Shown piece after piece: positions 1 to 7,617 of a stretch of 64,000 bases of DNA. The DNA is from Kocuria tytonis (GTDB taxonomy: Bacteria > Actinomycetota > Actinomycetes > Actinomycetales > Micrococcaceae), in assembly GCF_003226895.2 (NCBI RefSeq), contig NZ_PNJG02000001.1, positions 620,001 through 684,000 on the forward strand, written 5' to 3'. The position numbers and the translations under genes were made by a program. Position 1 is the first letter of the stretch; every line of letters begins with the position of its first letter. The notes under the pieces were generated by a model. That model was given only the letters and a program-made list of their open reading frames with translations. It was not told the DNA's origin and did no database searches.

Positions 1-271
1 CCCAGTCGCGGTGCGCGTCCAGCACGGCCACGGGCGGATACACGCGCAACCGACGGGCGGCGCCGTCCGAGTGCAGCTCCACGGCAATGCTGTGCGGGTC
101 ACCGGCCGCGGCCAGCGCGGCGGGGTCGAGACGCTCCGGGACCAGGACCGCGGACCAGCCGTCACGCGTCACGGCGGTGAACCGGGCACCGAGAGCCGCG
201 GCCACGAACGGCAGCTGGGGTGCGTCCGCGCGGACCAGCAGCACGGTGCGGGCGTGGGACTGCCCGCTCAT
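1..271 (-). CDS. Hypothetical protein, 3' end beyond window edge
   Basis: I do not recognise this gene. It begins with ATG at 271, overlapping the Nudix gene's stop by four bases (ATGA), and stays open to the window edge, so about 90 N-terminal residues are visible and the C-terminus is missing. The visible part starts MSGQSHARTVLLVRADA and is rich in Ala, Val and Arg, with no obvious signal peptide, membrane segment or cysteine motif. Translational coupling to the Nudix hydrolase is the only functional hint. The frame could be an over-prediction, but the ATGA overlap and a bias toward G or C at third codon positions favour a real gene. Confidence 0.55.
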   Translation of the reverse strand, partial: MSGQSHARTVLLVRADAPQLPFVAAALGARFTAVTRDGWSAVLVPERLDPAALAAAGDPHSIAVELHSDGAARRLRVYPPVAVLDAHRDW

Positions 272-762
272 GCGCGCGCCCCGCCGTCCATCACCCGTTC
301 CACCACGGTCCCGGACTCCAGCGCCTCGATGGCGGCCCGGACGTGCTCCGCCATGCCCGCGCTCATCACGGTCTCCAGCTCCTCCGGGGCCACGAAGCGG
401 TAGGACAGCAGCTCCTCCTCCTGGACGGTGATGGGGGTGTCCGAGGGGATCCTGCCGCCGTCGTAGAGGAAGGAGACGGAGTCCCCCCACATGCCCATGC
501 CCACCCCGTGGCTCACGGCGATCAGCCGACCCTCGGGAAGGTGGAGACCGACTTCCTCCACGACCTCACGGAAGCAGCCCGTACGGGGGTCCTCCCCCGC
601 CTCCACGGTGCCCCCGGGCAGGGTCCAGCCGTCCTTGTAGTTGGGCTCCACCGCGAGCACCCGGCCGTTCTCGTCACGGATGACCGCCGCGGAGGCGAGC
701 CGCCGCGTGGGCAGGGTGGCGATGAACTCCCGCAGTTCGTCGTCGGGAAGGTATGAACCCAT
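268..762 (-). CDS. Nudix hydrolase
   Basis: A 164-residue Nudix-family pyrophosphohydrolase. The Nudix box GX5EX7REUXEEXGU is complete at about residues 51-73, with Glu57, Arg65, Glu66, Glu69 and Glu70 and the core REVVEEVG. This box binds the metal that drives cleavage of nucleoside diphosphates linked to another moiety. The rest of the protein is a plain single Nudix domain, so the substrate (oxidised dNTP, NDP-sugar or other) cannot be told. It starts with ATG six bases after the ffh stop and ends by overlapping the next gene, so it is probably the distal part of an ffh transcription unit. Confidence 0.85.
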   Translation of the reverse strand: MGSYLPDDELREFIATLPTRRLASAAVIRDENGRVLAVEPNYKDGWTLPGGTVEAGEDPRTGCFREVVEEVGLHLPEGRLIAVSHGVGMGMWGDSVSFLYDGGRIPSDTPITVQEEELLSYRFVAPEELETVMSAGMAEHVRAAIEALESGTVVERVMDGGARA

Positions 763-768
763 GTGCGC

Positions 769-2340
769 CTACTTTCCGAGGAATTTCTCGAAGCCCTTGG
801 GCAGGTTCAGGGACTCGACGTCCAGATCCTGCGGCTGCGAGCCGAACGAGCTGCCCTTGACCGCAGGCTTCTGACCCGAGGCCAGCGCCGCGTTCTCCTG
901 CGCGCGCTTGGCGGGGTTGCCGGATCGGGAGCTCTTCTTCTTGGTCTTGTTGCCCTTCTTGGCCGCGGCGCCGCCGCGACCCATCCCGGGGATGCCTCCG
1001 GGCATGCCGGGGACGCCCTGCCCCGAGGCGAGGCGCTTCATCATCTTCTGGGCCTGGGTGAAGCGCTCCATCAGCTGGTTGACCTCGGACACGGTGACCC
1101 CGGAGCCGCGGGCGATGCGCGCGCGGCGGGAGCCGTTGATGATCTTGGGGGCCACCCGCTCGTGCGGCGTCATGGAGCGCACGATGGCCTCCACGCGGTC
1201 GATCTCGCGCTCGTCGAAGTTCTCGAGCTGCTCCCGCATGCCGGCGGCGCCGGGCATCATGGAGAGCATCTTCTTCATGGAACCCATCTTGCGCAGCTGC
1301 TGCATCTGCGCCAGGAAGTCCTCGAAGGTGAAGTCCTCCTGATCGGTGAACTTCTTGGCCATCCGCTCGGCCTCGGACTTGTCCCACTGCCGCTCGGCCT
1401 GCTCGATGAGCGTGAGGACGTCACCCATGTCCAGGATGCGCGAGGCCATGCGGTCCGGGTGGAACTGCTCGAAGTCCCGCACGCCCTCGCCTGTGGAGGC
1501 GAACATGATGGGCTTGCCGGTCACCGCGCGCACGGACAGCGCAGCACCGCCGCGGGCGTCGCCGTCCAGCTTGGAGAGCACCACGCCCGTGAAGTCCACG
1601 CCCTCGTCGAATGCCTTGGCCGTGTTGACGGCGTCCTGGCCGATCATCGCGTCGATCACGAACAGGACCTCGTCCGGGTCCACGGCGTCGCGGATGTCCC
1701 GGGCCTGGTTCATCAGCGCCTGGTCGATGCCCAGGCGCCCGGCGGTGTCCACGATCACCACGTCGTAGAGCTTGGAGCGGGCGAAGTCCACGCCGTCCCG
1801 CGCGACCTTCACGGGATCGCCCGTGGGATCGTCGAACTCGGAGGTGGCGCCGGGCTCGGGCGCAAAGACGGCCACGCCCGCGCGCTCGCCCACCACCTTC
1901 AGCTGGGTCACGGCGTTGGGGCGCTGCAGGTCCGAGGCCACCAGGACGGGCTTGTGGCCCTGGTCCGTGAGCCACTTGCCGAGCTTGCCGGCAAGGGTGG
2001 TCTTGCCCGCGCCCTGCAGGCCCGCGAGCATGATCACGGTGGGACCGGTCTTGGCCAGGTTGATGCGGCGGGTCTCGCCGCCGAGGACGCTCTGCAGCTC
2101 CTCGTTGACGATCTTCACGATCTGCTGACCCGGGTTCAGCGCCTCCGAGACCTCCGCGCCCAGGGCGCGCTCCTTGACGACGGCGGTGAACTCGCGCACC
2201 ACGGGCACGGCCACGTCCGCCTCGAGCAGGGCCCGGCGGATCTCCCGGACGGTGGCGTCGACGTCCGCCTCGGAGAGCCTGCCCTTGCCGCGCAGGTTCT
2301 TGAAGGTCGCTGTGAGCCGGTCGGACAGTGAATTGAACAC
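769..2340 (-). CDS. ffh: Signal recognition particle protein Ffh
   Basis: A 523-residue GTPase subunit of the signal recognition particle. It binds 4.5S RNA and the signal sequences of nascent membrane proteins and delivers ribosomes to FtsY. The N domain covers about residues 1-95. The G domain has the SRP-type P-loop GLQGAGKT at about 107-114, DTAGR and the TKLDGDARGG motif. The C-terminal M domain is rich in Met and Gly, with a basic, lysine-rich tail. The GTG start at 2340 gives the standard MFNSLSDRL N-terminus, but the ribosome-binding site is weak (GAGGAAAG lies about 13 bases upstream). Its receptor gene ftsY is also in the window. Confidence 0.97.
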   Translation of the reverse strand: MFNSLSDRLTATFKNLRGKGRLSEADVDATVREIRRALLEADVAVPVVREFTAVVKERALGAEVSEALNPGQQIVKIVNEELQSVLGGETRRINLAKTGPTVIMLAGLQGAGKTTLAGKLGKWLTDQGHKPVLVASDLQRPNAVTQLKVVGERAGVAVFAPEPGATSEFDDPTGDPVKVARDGVDFARSKLYDVVIVDTAGRLGIDQALMNQARDIRDAVDPDEVLFVIDAMIGQDAVNTAKAFDEGVDFTGVVLSKLDGDARGGAALSVRAVTGKPIMFASTGEGVRDFEQFHPDRMASRILDMGDVLTLIEQAERQWDKSEAERMAKKFTDQEDFTFEDFLAQMQQLRKMGSMKKMLSMMPGAAGMREQLENFDEREIDRVEAIVRSMTPHERVAPKIINGSRRARIARGSGVTVSEVNQLMERFTQAQKMMKRLASGQGVPGMPGGIPGMGRGGAAAKKGNKTKKKSSRSGNPAKRAQENAALASGQKPAVKGSSFGSQPQDLDVESLNLPKGFEKFLGK

Positions 2341-2429
2341 GGGGAGGTCGCTGCTTTCCTCGGACGACGGATGATTCGGTCTCCCAGGTTAGCAAGCGTT
2401 GCCCCGCACGGGGTCACCCGGACGGGCGC

Positions 2430-2463
2430 GGGCCCGGCCCCGCCCGGGGGCGGGGACGGGCCC
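2430..2463 (-). terminator. Probable terminator of amtB-glnK
   Basis: GC-only hairpin in the gap between ffh and glnK. GGGCCCG (2430-2436) pairs with CGGGCCC (2457-2463) and CCCCGCC (2438-2444) with GGCGGGG (2449-2455), with one mismatch and a four-base loop. It has no clear T-tract. It lies about 50 bases downstream of the glnK stop. This 171-base gap holds nothing else I can name. Confidence 0.55.
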
Positions 2464-2511
2464 GGTTCTCAGCCGTTGGGGGCAGCCACGGCGGTGCGGT
2501 GCCCGCGGGGT

Positions 2512-2850
2512 TCACAGGGCGGCGTCGTCCCGCTCCCCGGTGCTGACCCGCACCGCGTGCTCCACGTGGGTGACCCACACCTTGCCGTCGCCGGGCTCCC
2601 CCGTGCGCGCCGCGGCGACCACCACGGAGACCACGTCCTGGGCCTCGGCATCCGTCACGACGGTCTCGATGCGCACCTTCTCCAGCAGGTCCACCGTGTA
2701 CTCGGCGCCGCGGTAGACCTCGCGGTGCCCGCGCTGCCGGCCGTAGCCGTGGACGGAGAGCACCGTCATCCCCTGGACGCCGTGACGCTCCAGGGCGTCC
2801 TTGACGGCGCCGAAGTTCTCGGGCCGCACCACTGCGGTGACGAGTTTCAC
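2512..2850 (-). CDS. glnK: Nitrogen regulatory PII protein
   Basis: A 112-residue PII signal protein that senses 2-oxoglutarate, ATP and ADP and normally docks on AmtB to block ammonium uptake. The T-loop (GYGRQRGHREVYRGAEY) is intact and its modifiable tyrosine falls at residue 51, exactly as in E. coli GlnB. The C-terminal signature ends TGERDDAAL. The GTG start at 2850 overlaps the amtB stop (GTGA), so the two are translationally coupled. In other actinobacteria the modifying enzyme GlnD is encoded next; here ffh follows instead. glnB and glnK cannot be told apart from sequence; the symbol follows linkage to amtB. Confidence 0.95.
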   Translation of the reverse strand: MKLVTAVVRPENFGAVKDALERHGVQGMTVLSVHGYGRQRGHREVYRGAEYTVDLLEKVRIETVVTDAEAQDVVSVVVAAARTGEPGDGKVWVTHVEHAVRVSTGERDDAAL

Positions 2851-4163
2851 TGGTCGTGTCCTTTCGTGGCGGGAACGGGGGCCTCGGCGGTGCCGGGCAG
2901 CGGGCGGTGCGCGCCGTGGCCGGAGAAGGAGCCGGTGGCCTCGTCCCTGAGCGAGTACGCGGACTCCGCGTGCTGGGTCAGGTCCACGCCGATCACCTCG
3001 TCGCGGCGCGGGATGCGCAGACCCATGGTGGCCTTGAGCGCCAACCCGATCAGCAGCGTGAGCACCCCGGTGTAGAGGGTCACGAACGCGGTGGCCGCGA
3101 GCTGCGAGCCCAGCAGGCCCCAGCCGCCGCCGTGGAGCAGACCGGCGCGCCCCTCGGAGGGGATTGCCAAAAATCCGAGGGCCACGGTGCCCACGATCCC
3201 GGACACCAGGTGCACACCGCACACGTCCAGGGAGTCGTCCAGTCGGATCCGGTACTTCAGGCCCACAGCGAGCGCCGAGCACGCCCCCGCGACGACCGAC
3301 AGCAGGATCGCACCGACGGGCGTGACGTTCGCGCACGCCGGGGTGATGGCCACGAGCCCGGCGACGACGCCCGACGCCGCCCCGAGCGACGTCGCGTGGC
3401 CGTCCCGGATCCGCTCGGTGAGCAGCCAGGCGAGCATCGCGGCGGCGGGTGCCACGAGCGTGTTGGTCCAGATCAGGGCGGCCTGCTCCACGGTGGCGGC
3501 GGCCCCGGCGTTGAAGCCGAACCAGCCGAACCACAGGATGGCCGAGCCGAGCATCACCAGCGGCAGGTTGTGCGGGCGCTGGCCCGAGTCCCGGCCGAAG
3601 CCGCGGCGGGCCCCGATGAGCAGGATGAGCACGAGGGCCGCGATGCCCGCGTTGATGTGCACCGCGAGTCCCCCGGCGAAGTCGATGGGTTCGCCGAAGA
3701 TCCGCCCCAGGGCGCCCGCCTCGGAGAACAGCCCGTCCCCCCACACCATGTAGGCCAGCGGGAAGTAGACGAGCGTGACCCACACGAGGGTGAAGACCAC
3801 CCACGTGCCGAACCGCGTGCGGTCCGCGATCGCCCCGGAGATCAGTGCCACCGTGATGATCGCGAACGTCACGGAGAAGTCCGAGCTCAGCAGGTCCGCC
3901 GTGCCGATCAGCCCGGACAGCCCCACGTGCGCGAACGGGTTGGCGGTGAGCCCGCCCAGCACGGGGTCCCCGCTCAGCATGGACGCGCCCCACAGCACCC
4001 AGACCACGCCCACCACGCCCAGTGCCGCGAAGCTCATCATCATCATGTTCAGCACGCCCTTGGCCCGGGTCATGCCTCCGTAGAACAGTGCGAGACCGGG
4101 GGTCATGAAGAACACCAGCCCCGCGGCCACCACGGTCCACACGTGTCCGGCGGTCAACTCCAT
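2847..4163 (-). CDS. amtB: Ammonium transporter
   Basis: A 438-residue Amt/MEP/Rh-family ammonium channel with about eleven hydrophobic segments. Family landmarks include the N-terminal MTPGLALFYGGM motif, the Asp-containing TM5 region DFAGGLAVHINAG with the first pore histidine, and the second pore histidine in DVCGVHLVSGIVG. The start at 4163 is preferred over upstream in-frame starts because GAGGTGA lies five bases ahead of it. It is the first gene of amtB-glnK. A GlnR-like operator lies 83-109 bases upstream, so induction under nitrogen limitation is likely. Confidence 0.96.
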   Translation of the reverse strand: MELTAGHVWTVVAAGLVFFMTPGLALFYGGMTRAKGVLNMMMMSFAALGVVGVVWVLWGASMLSGDPVLGGLTANPFAHVGLSGLIGTADLLSSDFSVTFAIITVALISGAIADRTRFGTWVVFTLVWVTLVYFPLAYMVWGDGLFSEAGALGRIFGEPIDFAGGLAVHINAGIAALVLILLIGARRGFGRDSGQRPHNLPLVMLGSAILWFGWFGFNAGAAATVEQAALIWTNTLVAPAAAMLAWLLTERIRDGHATSLGAASGVVAGLVAITPACANVTPVGAILLSVVAGACSALAVGLKYRIRLDDSLDVCGVHLVSGIVGTVALGFLAIPSEGRAGLLHGGGWGLLGSQLAATAFVTLYTGVLTLLIGLALKATMGLRIPRRDEVIGVDLTQHAESAYSLRDEATGSFSGHGAHRPLPGTAEAPVPATKGHDQ

Positions 4164-4245
4164 CCGGCTCACCTCGTCCCCGTCTCGTCCGGGCACATCC
4201 TTTGCGCCACGGGGACCAGTCAACGCACCGGTTGTTACCGGCGGG

Positions 4246-4272
4246 TTCGCATGCGGGTAACGGTTGTGTTTC
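4246..4272 (-). promoter_or_regulatory. GlnR-like operator upstream of amtB
   Basis: Read toward amtB, the site is GAAAC, six bases, GTTAC, six bases, GCGAA. GlnR of actinobacteria recognises repeats of GTnAC-n6-GAAAC, so three of the four half-sites are recognisable and correctly spaced; the first GTnAC half-site is not seen. An inverted pair GTTACC/GGTAAC (4234-4239 and 4256-4261) overlaps it. The match was made by eye. The rest of the 330-base gap holds the ftsY terminator and a 14-base direct repeat. Confidence 0.5.
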
Positions 4273-4430
4273 GGCTCACCCGCGGATGTTGCCGGTGGGT
4301 TAACCGCGCCGCGGGCCCCGCGCCACTGGCCATTTCGTCCCGCACGCTTCTATGCCATGCACGTCCCGCACGCCCCTCCGCCATGCACGTCCCTCCGCCC
4401 CGCCGCGTGCCCGGGCCGCCGGAACCGCAA

Positions 4431-4464
4431 CGGCGCCCGCCCCCGGGGAGGGGGGCGGGCGCCG
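4431..4464 (-). terminator. Terminator of ftsY
   Basis: Perfect 14-bp GC stem (CGGCGCCCGCCCCC at 4431-4444 against its complement at 4451-4464) with a six-base loop, 30 bases past the ftsY stop. It has no T-tract, as is usual for actinobacterial hairpins. Confidence 0.7.
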
Positions 4465-4493
4465 TCGTGGTCCCAGAGCGGGGCGGGAGCGCG

Positions 4494-5612
4494 TCAGTCG
4501 ATGATCGCGTCCACGAACTGCTCGGCGTTGAACGGGGCGAGGTCGTCGGGGCCCTCCCCCAGGCCGATCAGCTTGACGGGCACGCCGAGACCGCGCTGGA
4601 TGGCCACCACGATGCCGCCCTTGGCGGTGCCGTCCAGCTTGGTGAGCACGATGCCGGTGATGTCCACGGCCTGCGCGAAGACCTTGGCCTGGGTCATGCC
4701 GTTCTGCCCGGTGGTGGCGTCGATGACGAGCAGCACCTCGTCCACCTCCGCGGCCTTCTCGATCACGCGCTTGACCTTGCCCAGCTGGTCCATGAGACCG
4801 GCCTTGTTCTGCAGCCGCCCGGCGGTGTCCACGAGGACCACGTCCGCCTCCTGGTCGATGCCGGCCTTCACGGCGTCGTACGCGACCGAGGCGGGATCCG
4901 CGCCCTCCTGCTCGGAGCGCACGGTGGGCACGCCCACGCGGGCACCCCAGGTCTCGAGCTGGTCCGCGGCGGCGGCGCGGAAGGTGTCCGCGGCACCGAG
5001 CATGACGTCCTTGTCCTCGGCCACGAGCACGCGGGCGAGCTTGCCCACCGTGGTGGTCTTGCCCACGCCGTTGACGCCCACCACGAGCACCACGGCGGGC
5101 TTGCCGGGGACCGCCTCCGTGTTCAGGGAGCGGTCCAGGGTGGGATCCACGAGCGCGAGCATCTCCTCGCGCAGCAGGGACTTCAGCGCGGCGGGATCCT
5201 TGGTGCCGGTGACGCGCACGCGCTTCTTGAGGTTCTCCACGAGCTCCAGGGACGCGTCCGTGCCGAGGTCCGCCATGAGCAGCGTGTCCTCGATCTCGTC
5301 CCACGTGTCCTGGTCGATGCGCTCGCGCGAAAGCAACACCAGCAGGCCCTTGCCGAGCATCGTGTTGGACTTCGCGAGCCGCCCGCGCAGCCGCTCGAGG
5401 CGCCCGCGCGCCGACTCGGGACGCTCCAGGGTGCTGACCGGGCGGTCCTCGAGGGCGGTGTTCTCGTCCACCTCGGGGATGTCGTCGAGGTCCCTGGTCC
5501 CCTGGTACCCGCCCTTCGGGGCCCTGGGCCTGCGCAGCAGCAGCACGCCGAACACCACGAGCAGCACCACCACCGCGGCGGCTATCACGATCCACATCAG
5601 TTCAGGAGTCAT
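4494..5612 (-). CDS. ftsY: SRP receptor FtsY
   Basis: A 372-residue SRP receptor GTPase that docks the Ffh-ribosome complex at the membrane. The chosen ATG gives MTPELMWIVIAAAVVVLLVV, an N-terminal membrane anchor followed by LLRRP. An acidic linker precedes the NG domain with P-loop GVNGVGKTT, the insertion box with ADTFRAAA, DTAGR, TKLDGTAKGG and GLGEGPDDL. The usual long acidic A domain is reduced to a short linker, as in other actinobacteria with a TM anchor. Upstream in-frame codons would run into the divergent MFS gene and were rejected. The gap to that gene is only 31 bases. Confidence 0.95.
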   Translation of the reverse strand: MTPELMWIVIAAAVVVLLVVFGVLLLRRPRAPKGGYQGTRDLDDIPEVDENTALEDRPVSTLERPESARGRLERLRGRLAKSNTMLGKGLLVLLSRERIDQDTWDEIEDTLLMADLGTDASLELVENLKKRVRVTGTKDPAALKSLLREEMLALVDPTLDRSLNTEAVPGKPAVVLVVGVNGVGKTTTVGKLARVLVAEDKDVMLGAADTFRAAAADQLETWGARVGVPTVRSEQEGADPASVAYDAVKAGIDQEADVVLVDTAGRLQNKAGLMDQLGKVKRVIEKAAEVDEVLLVIDATTGQNGMTQAKVFAQAVDITGIVLTKLDGTAKGGIVVAIQRGLGVPVKLIGLGEGPDDLAPFNAEQFVDAIID

Positions 5613-5630
5613 CACCCGTCTAATCTCCCA

Positions 5631-5636
5631 TAAACT
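5631..5636 (+). promoter_or_regulatory. -10 element of MFS gene (leaderless)
   Basis: TAAACT lies seven bases before the GTG at 5644, so transcription should start at or next to the start codon. No convincing -35 or ribosome-binding site is visible. Confidence 0.4.
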
Positions 5637-5643
5637 GCTGGGC

Positions 5644-6963
5644 GTGTCCCGCCCAGAACCCCACGACGACGCCGCGCGGTCCGCCCCGGTCTCCCCCTCC
5701 GAATCCCGCTCCCCCGGTGCTTCCGTCCCGGCGGGCGACGACGCCGCCGCGCCCGCCGCGCAACAGGTCCCCGAGCCCATCAAGGTCCTGATCGCCGCAG
5801 CCTTCGTGATTGCGCTGGGCTATGGGCTGGTCGCCCCGGTGCTCCCCCAGTTCGCCGCGAGCTTCGGGGTGGGCGTGGCGGCCTCCTCCGCGGTCATCAG
5901 CGCCTTCGCACTGTGCCGGCTGGTCTTCGCGCCCGCGAGCGGCGCGGTGGTCAACCGGCTCGGCGAGCGCCCCACCTACCTGATCGGGCTGATCGTGGTG
6001 GCGCTGTCCTCGGCGGCCACCGCGTTCGCCCAGACCTACTGGCAGCTTCTGGTGTTCCGCGGTCTCGGTGGGATCGGCTCCACCATGTTCACGGTGTCCG
6101 CCATGGGGCTGATCGTCCGGCTGGCCCCGCGCACGATGCGCGGGCGGGTCTCCGGGTACTACGCCACCGCGTTCCTGCTGGGCGGGATCCTCGGACCCGT
6201 GCTCGGCGGGCTCCTGGCTGGGCTGGGGATGCACGCACCGTTCCTGATCTACGCGGGGGCGCTGTTCGTCGCGGTGCTCGTGGTGTGGCTGCGGCTCAAG
6301 GACGAGACGCTCGGCGCCAAGCGCGGCGGGGCCACCCAACCGCCCATGAGGGTGCGCGACGCGCTCGACGCCGGGGCGTACCGCGCCGCACTCGCATCCA
6401 GCTTCTCCACCGGGTGGACGGCCATGGGCGTGCGGGTGGCCCTGGTGCCCCTGCTGGCCGCGCAGGTGGTGGGTGAGGGCCCCGCCGTCGCCGGGCTGGC
6501 GCTCGCCCTGTTCGCCGTGGGCAACGCCGCGGCGCTGACCGTCACGGGCCGGCTCACGGACCGGCTGGGACGCAAACCACTCGTGCTCACCGGACTGCTG
6601 GTGTGCGGGCTGGCGACCATCGGGGTGGGGTTCAGCACGTCGGCGGTCGTGTTCGCGGCCCTCTCCCTGCTCTCGGGGGTCGGTTCCGGCACCCTCAACC
6701 CCGGCCAGCAGGCCGCCGTGGCGGACGTGATCGGCCCGGACCGCGCGGGCGGCAAGGTGCTCTCCCGCTACCAGATGTGCGCGGACGCCGGACAGATCGC
6801 GGGCCCGATCATCGCCGGGGCCCTGGCCGACGCCGCGGGCTTCGGCTGGGCGTTCGGGGTGTCGGGGGCCCTCATGCTGCTGGCGGCCCTGGCGTGGCTC
6901 CCGGTGCGGGAGACGCTGCCGGAGGCGCGCCGGCCCCGTGCGGCCAGGACGGACGGCGGATGA
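5644..6963 (+). CDS. MFS transporter
   Basis: A 439-residue major facilitator superfamily permease with 12 predicted hydrophobic segments in two halves. The loop 2-3 signature is present in variant form (NRLGERPTYL), and its repeat in the second half is DRLGRKPLV. The first 45 residues are hydrophilic and Ala/Ser/Pro-rich. The GTG at 5644 is the only plausible start near the hydrophobic core. The substrate cannot be inferred; MFS proteins of this general type are often drug or metabolite exporters. It overlaps the next gene by four bases (ATGA). With that gene it interrupts the conserved actinobacterial smc-ftsY adjacency. Confidence 0.85.
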   Translation: MSRPEPHDDAARSAPVSPSESRSPGASVPAGDDAAAPAAQQVPEPIKVLIAAAFVIALGYGLVAPVLPQFAASFGVGVAASSAVISAFALCRLVFAPASGAVVNRLGERPTYLIGLIVVALSSAATAFAQTYWQLLVFRGLGGIGSTMFTVSAMGLIVRLAPRTMRGRVSGYYATAFLLGGILGPVLGGLLAGLGMHAPFLIYAGALFVAVLVVWLRLKDETLGAKRGGATQPPMRVRDALDAGAYRAALASSFSTGWTAMGVRVALVPLLAAQVVGEGPAVAGLALALFAVGNAAALTVTGRLTDRLGRKPLVLTGLLVCGLATIGVGFSTSAVVFAALSLLSGVGSGTLNPGQQAAVADVIGPDRAGGKVLSRYQMCADAGQIAGPIIAGALADAAGFGWAFGVSGALMLLAALAWLPVRETLPEARRPRAARTDGG

Positions 6964-7565
6964 CGAGGTCGGGGAAACGGTCCCCGCGCCGCCGTGCGCT
7001 GATCCGCTACTTCCTCGTGTTCGTGGTCACCCTGGTGCTGAACGGTGTCCTGAAGGAGCTGCGCAACCGTGGCATCCTGACCACTCCGATGCTCTTGGGA
7101 CTTCTTGCGGTCGTCCTGCCGGGTGTCTGGGCCCTCCTCCGCTACTGGTGGCTCCCCCGCGTCTCCCGGGCCCGCCCGCAGCACGACCGGATTGTCACGG
7201 AGGCCCGCTGGGCGTCTCCCCTGGCACCCGGGGCCGTGATCGAGCGGCTACGCACGGAGTTCGTCGCTCCGGAGTTCCGGACGACCGCCACGGACTCGGC
7301 GCTCCACATTGCCACGGGCTCCGACGAGATCTTCCGGTGGCGGGGTGCGGGGTCGATGAAGGGCTGGGAGGCGTTGCCGCTCGCCGTGGACGTCGTGCTC
7401 ACCGCCGCACCGACCGGGTGCGACATCGTGGCAATGGCCCGAGACGACCTGGGGTGGTACGAAAAACCCCCGGAGTTCTTCGTGGAGAACGAAGTTCTGC
7501 GTCGGGGCGCGGCCCTCATCCGCCGCGCACGGGAAGCCACGGAGAACCCGGCCGCCCACGGCTGA
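6960..7565 (+). CDS. Small membrane protein of unknown function
   Basis: A 201-residue protein I cannot assign. A basic N-terminus (RSGKRSPRRRA) is followed by two hydrophobic segments, about residues 14-32 and 41-62, then a soluble C-terminal domain of about 135 residues with conserved-looking aromatic and acidic positions but no motif I recognise. The ATG overlaps the MFS stop (ATGA), so the two are translationally coupled and may act together, for example as a transporter and an accessory protein. That link is an inference from position only. Confidence 0.65.
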   Translation: MTRSGKRSPRRRALIRYFLVFVVTLVLNGVLKELRNRGILTTPMLLGLLAVVLPGVWALLRYWWLPRVSRARPQHDRIVTEARWASPLAPGAVIERLRTEFVAPEFRTTATDSALHIATGSDEIFRWRGAGSMKGWEALPLAVDVVLTAAPTGCDIVAMARDDLGWYEKPPEFFVENEVLRRGAALIRRAREATENPAAHG

Positions 7566-7617
7566 CGCGGTCCGAGTGGGGAGGCGGCCGAGCGCCGTCG
7601 TCGCCCGCCGCGCATGA

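Noticed and set aside
763-2331. A 522-codon open frame on the plus strand opposite ffh
   Set aside because: High-GC codon bias leaves long open frames opposite real genes. Its translation is His/Gly/Leu-rich with no family motif, while the minus strand encodes a perfect Ffh.
4354-4393. Direct repeat of GCCATGCACGTCCC (4354-4367 and 4380-4393), checked as a CRISPR or iteron array
   Set aside because: Only two copies 26 bases apart and no third; most likely chance or slippage in a GC-rich gap.
4264-5643. A 460-codon N-terminal extension of the MFS protein
   Set aside because: It would run antisense through all of ftsY and is Ser/Arg/Thr-rich; the MFS fold starts only after the GTG at 5644.
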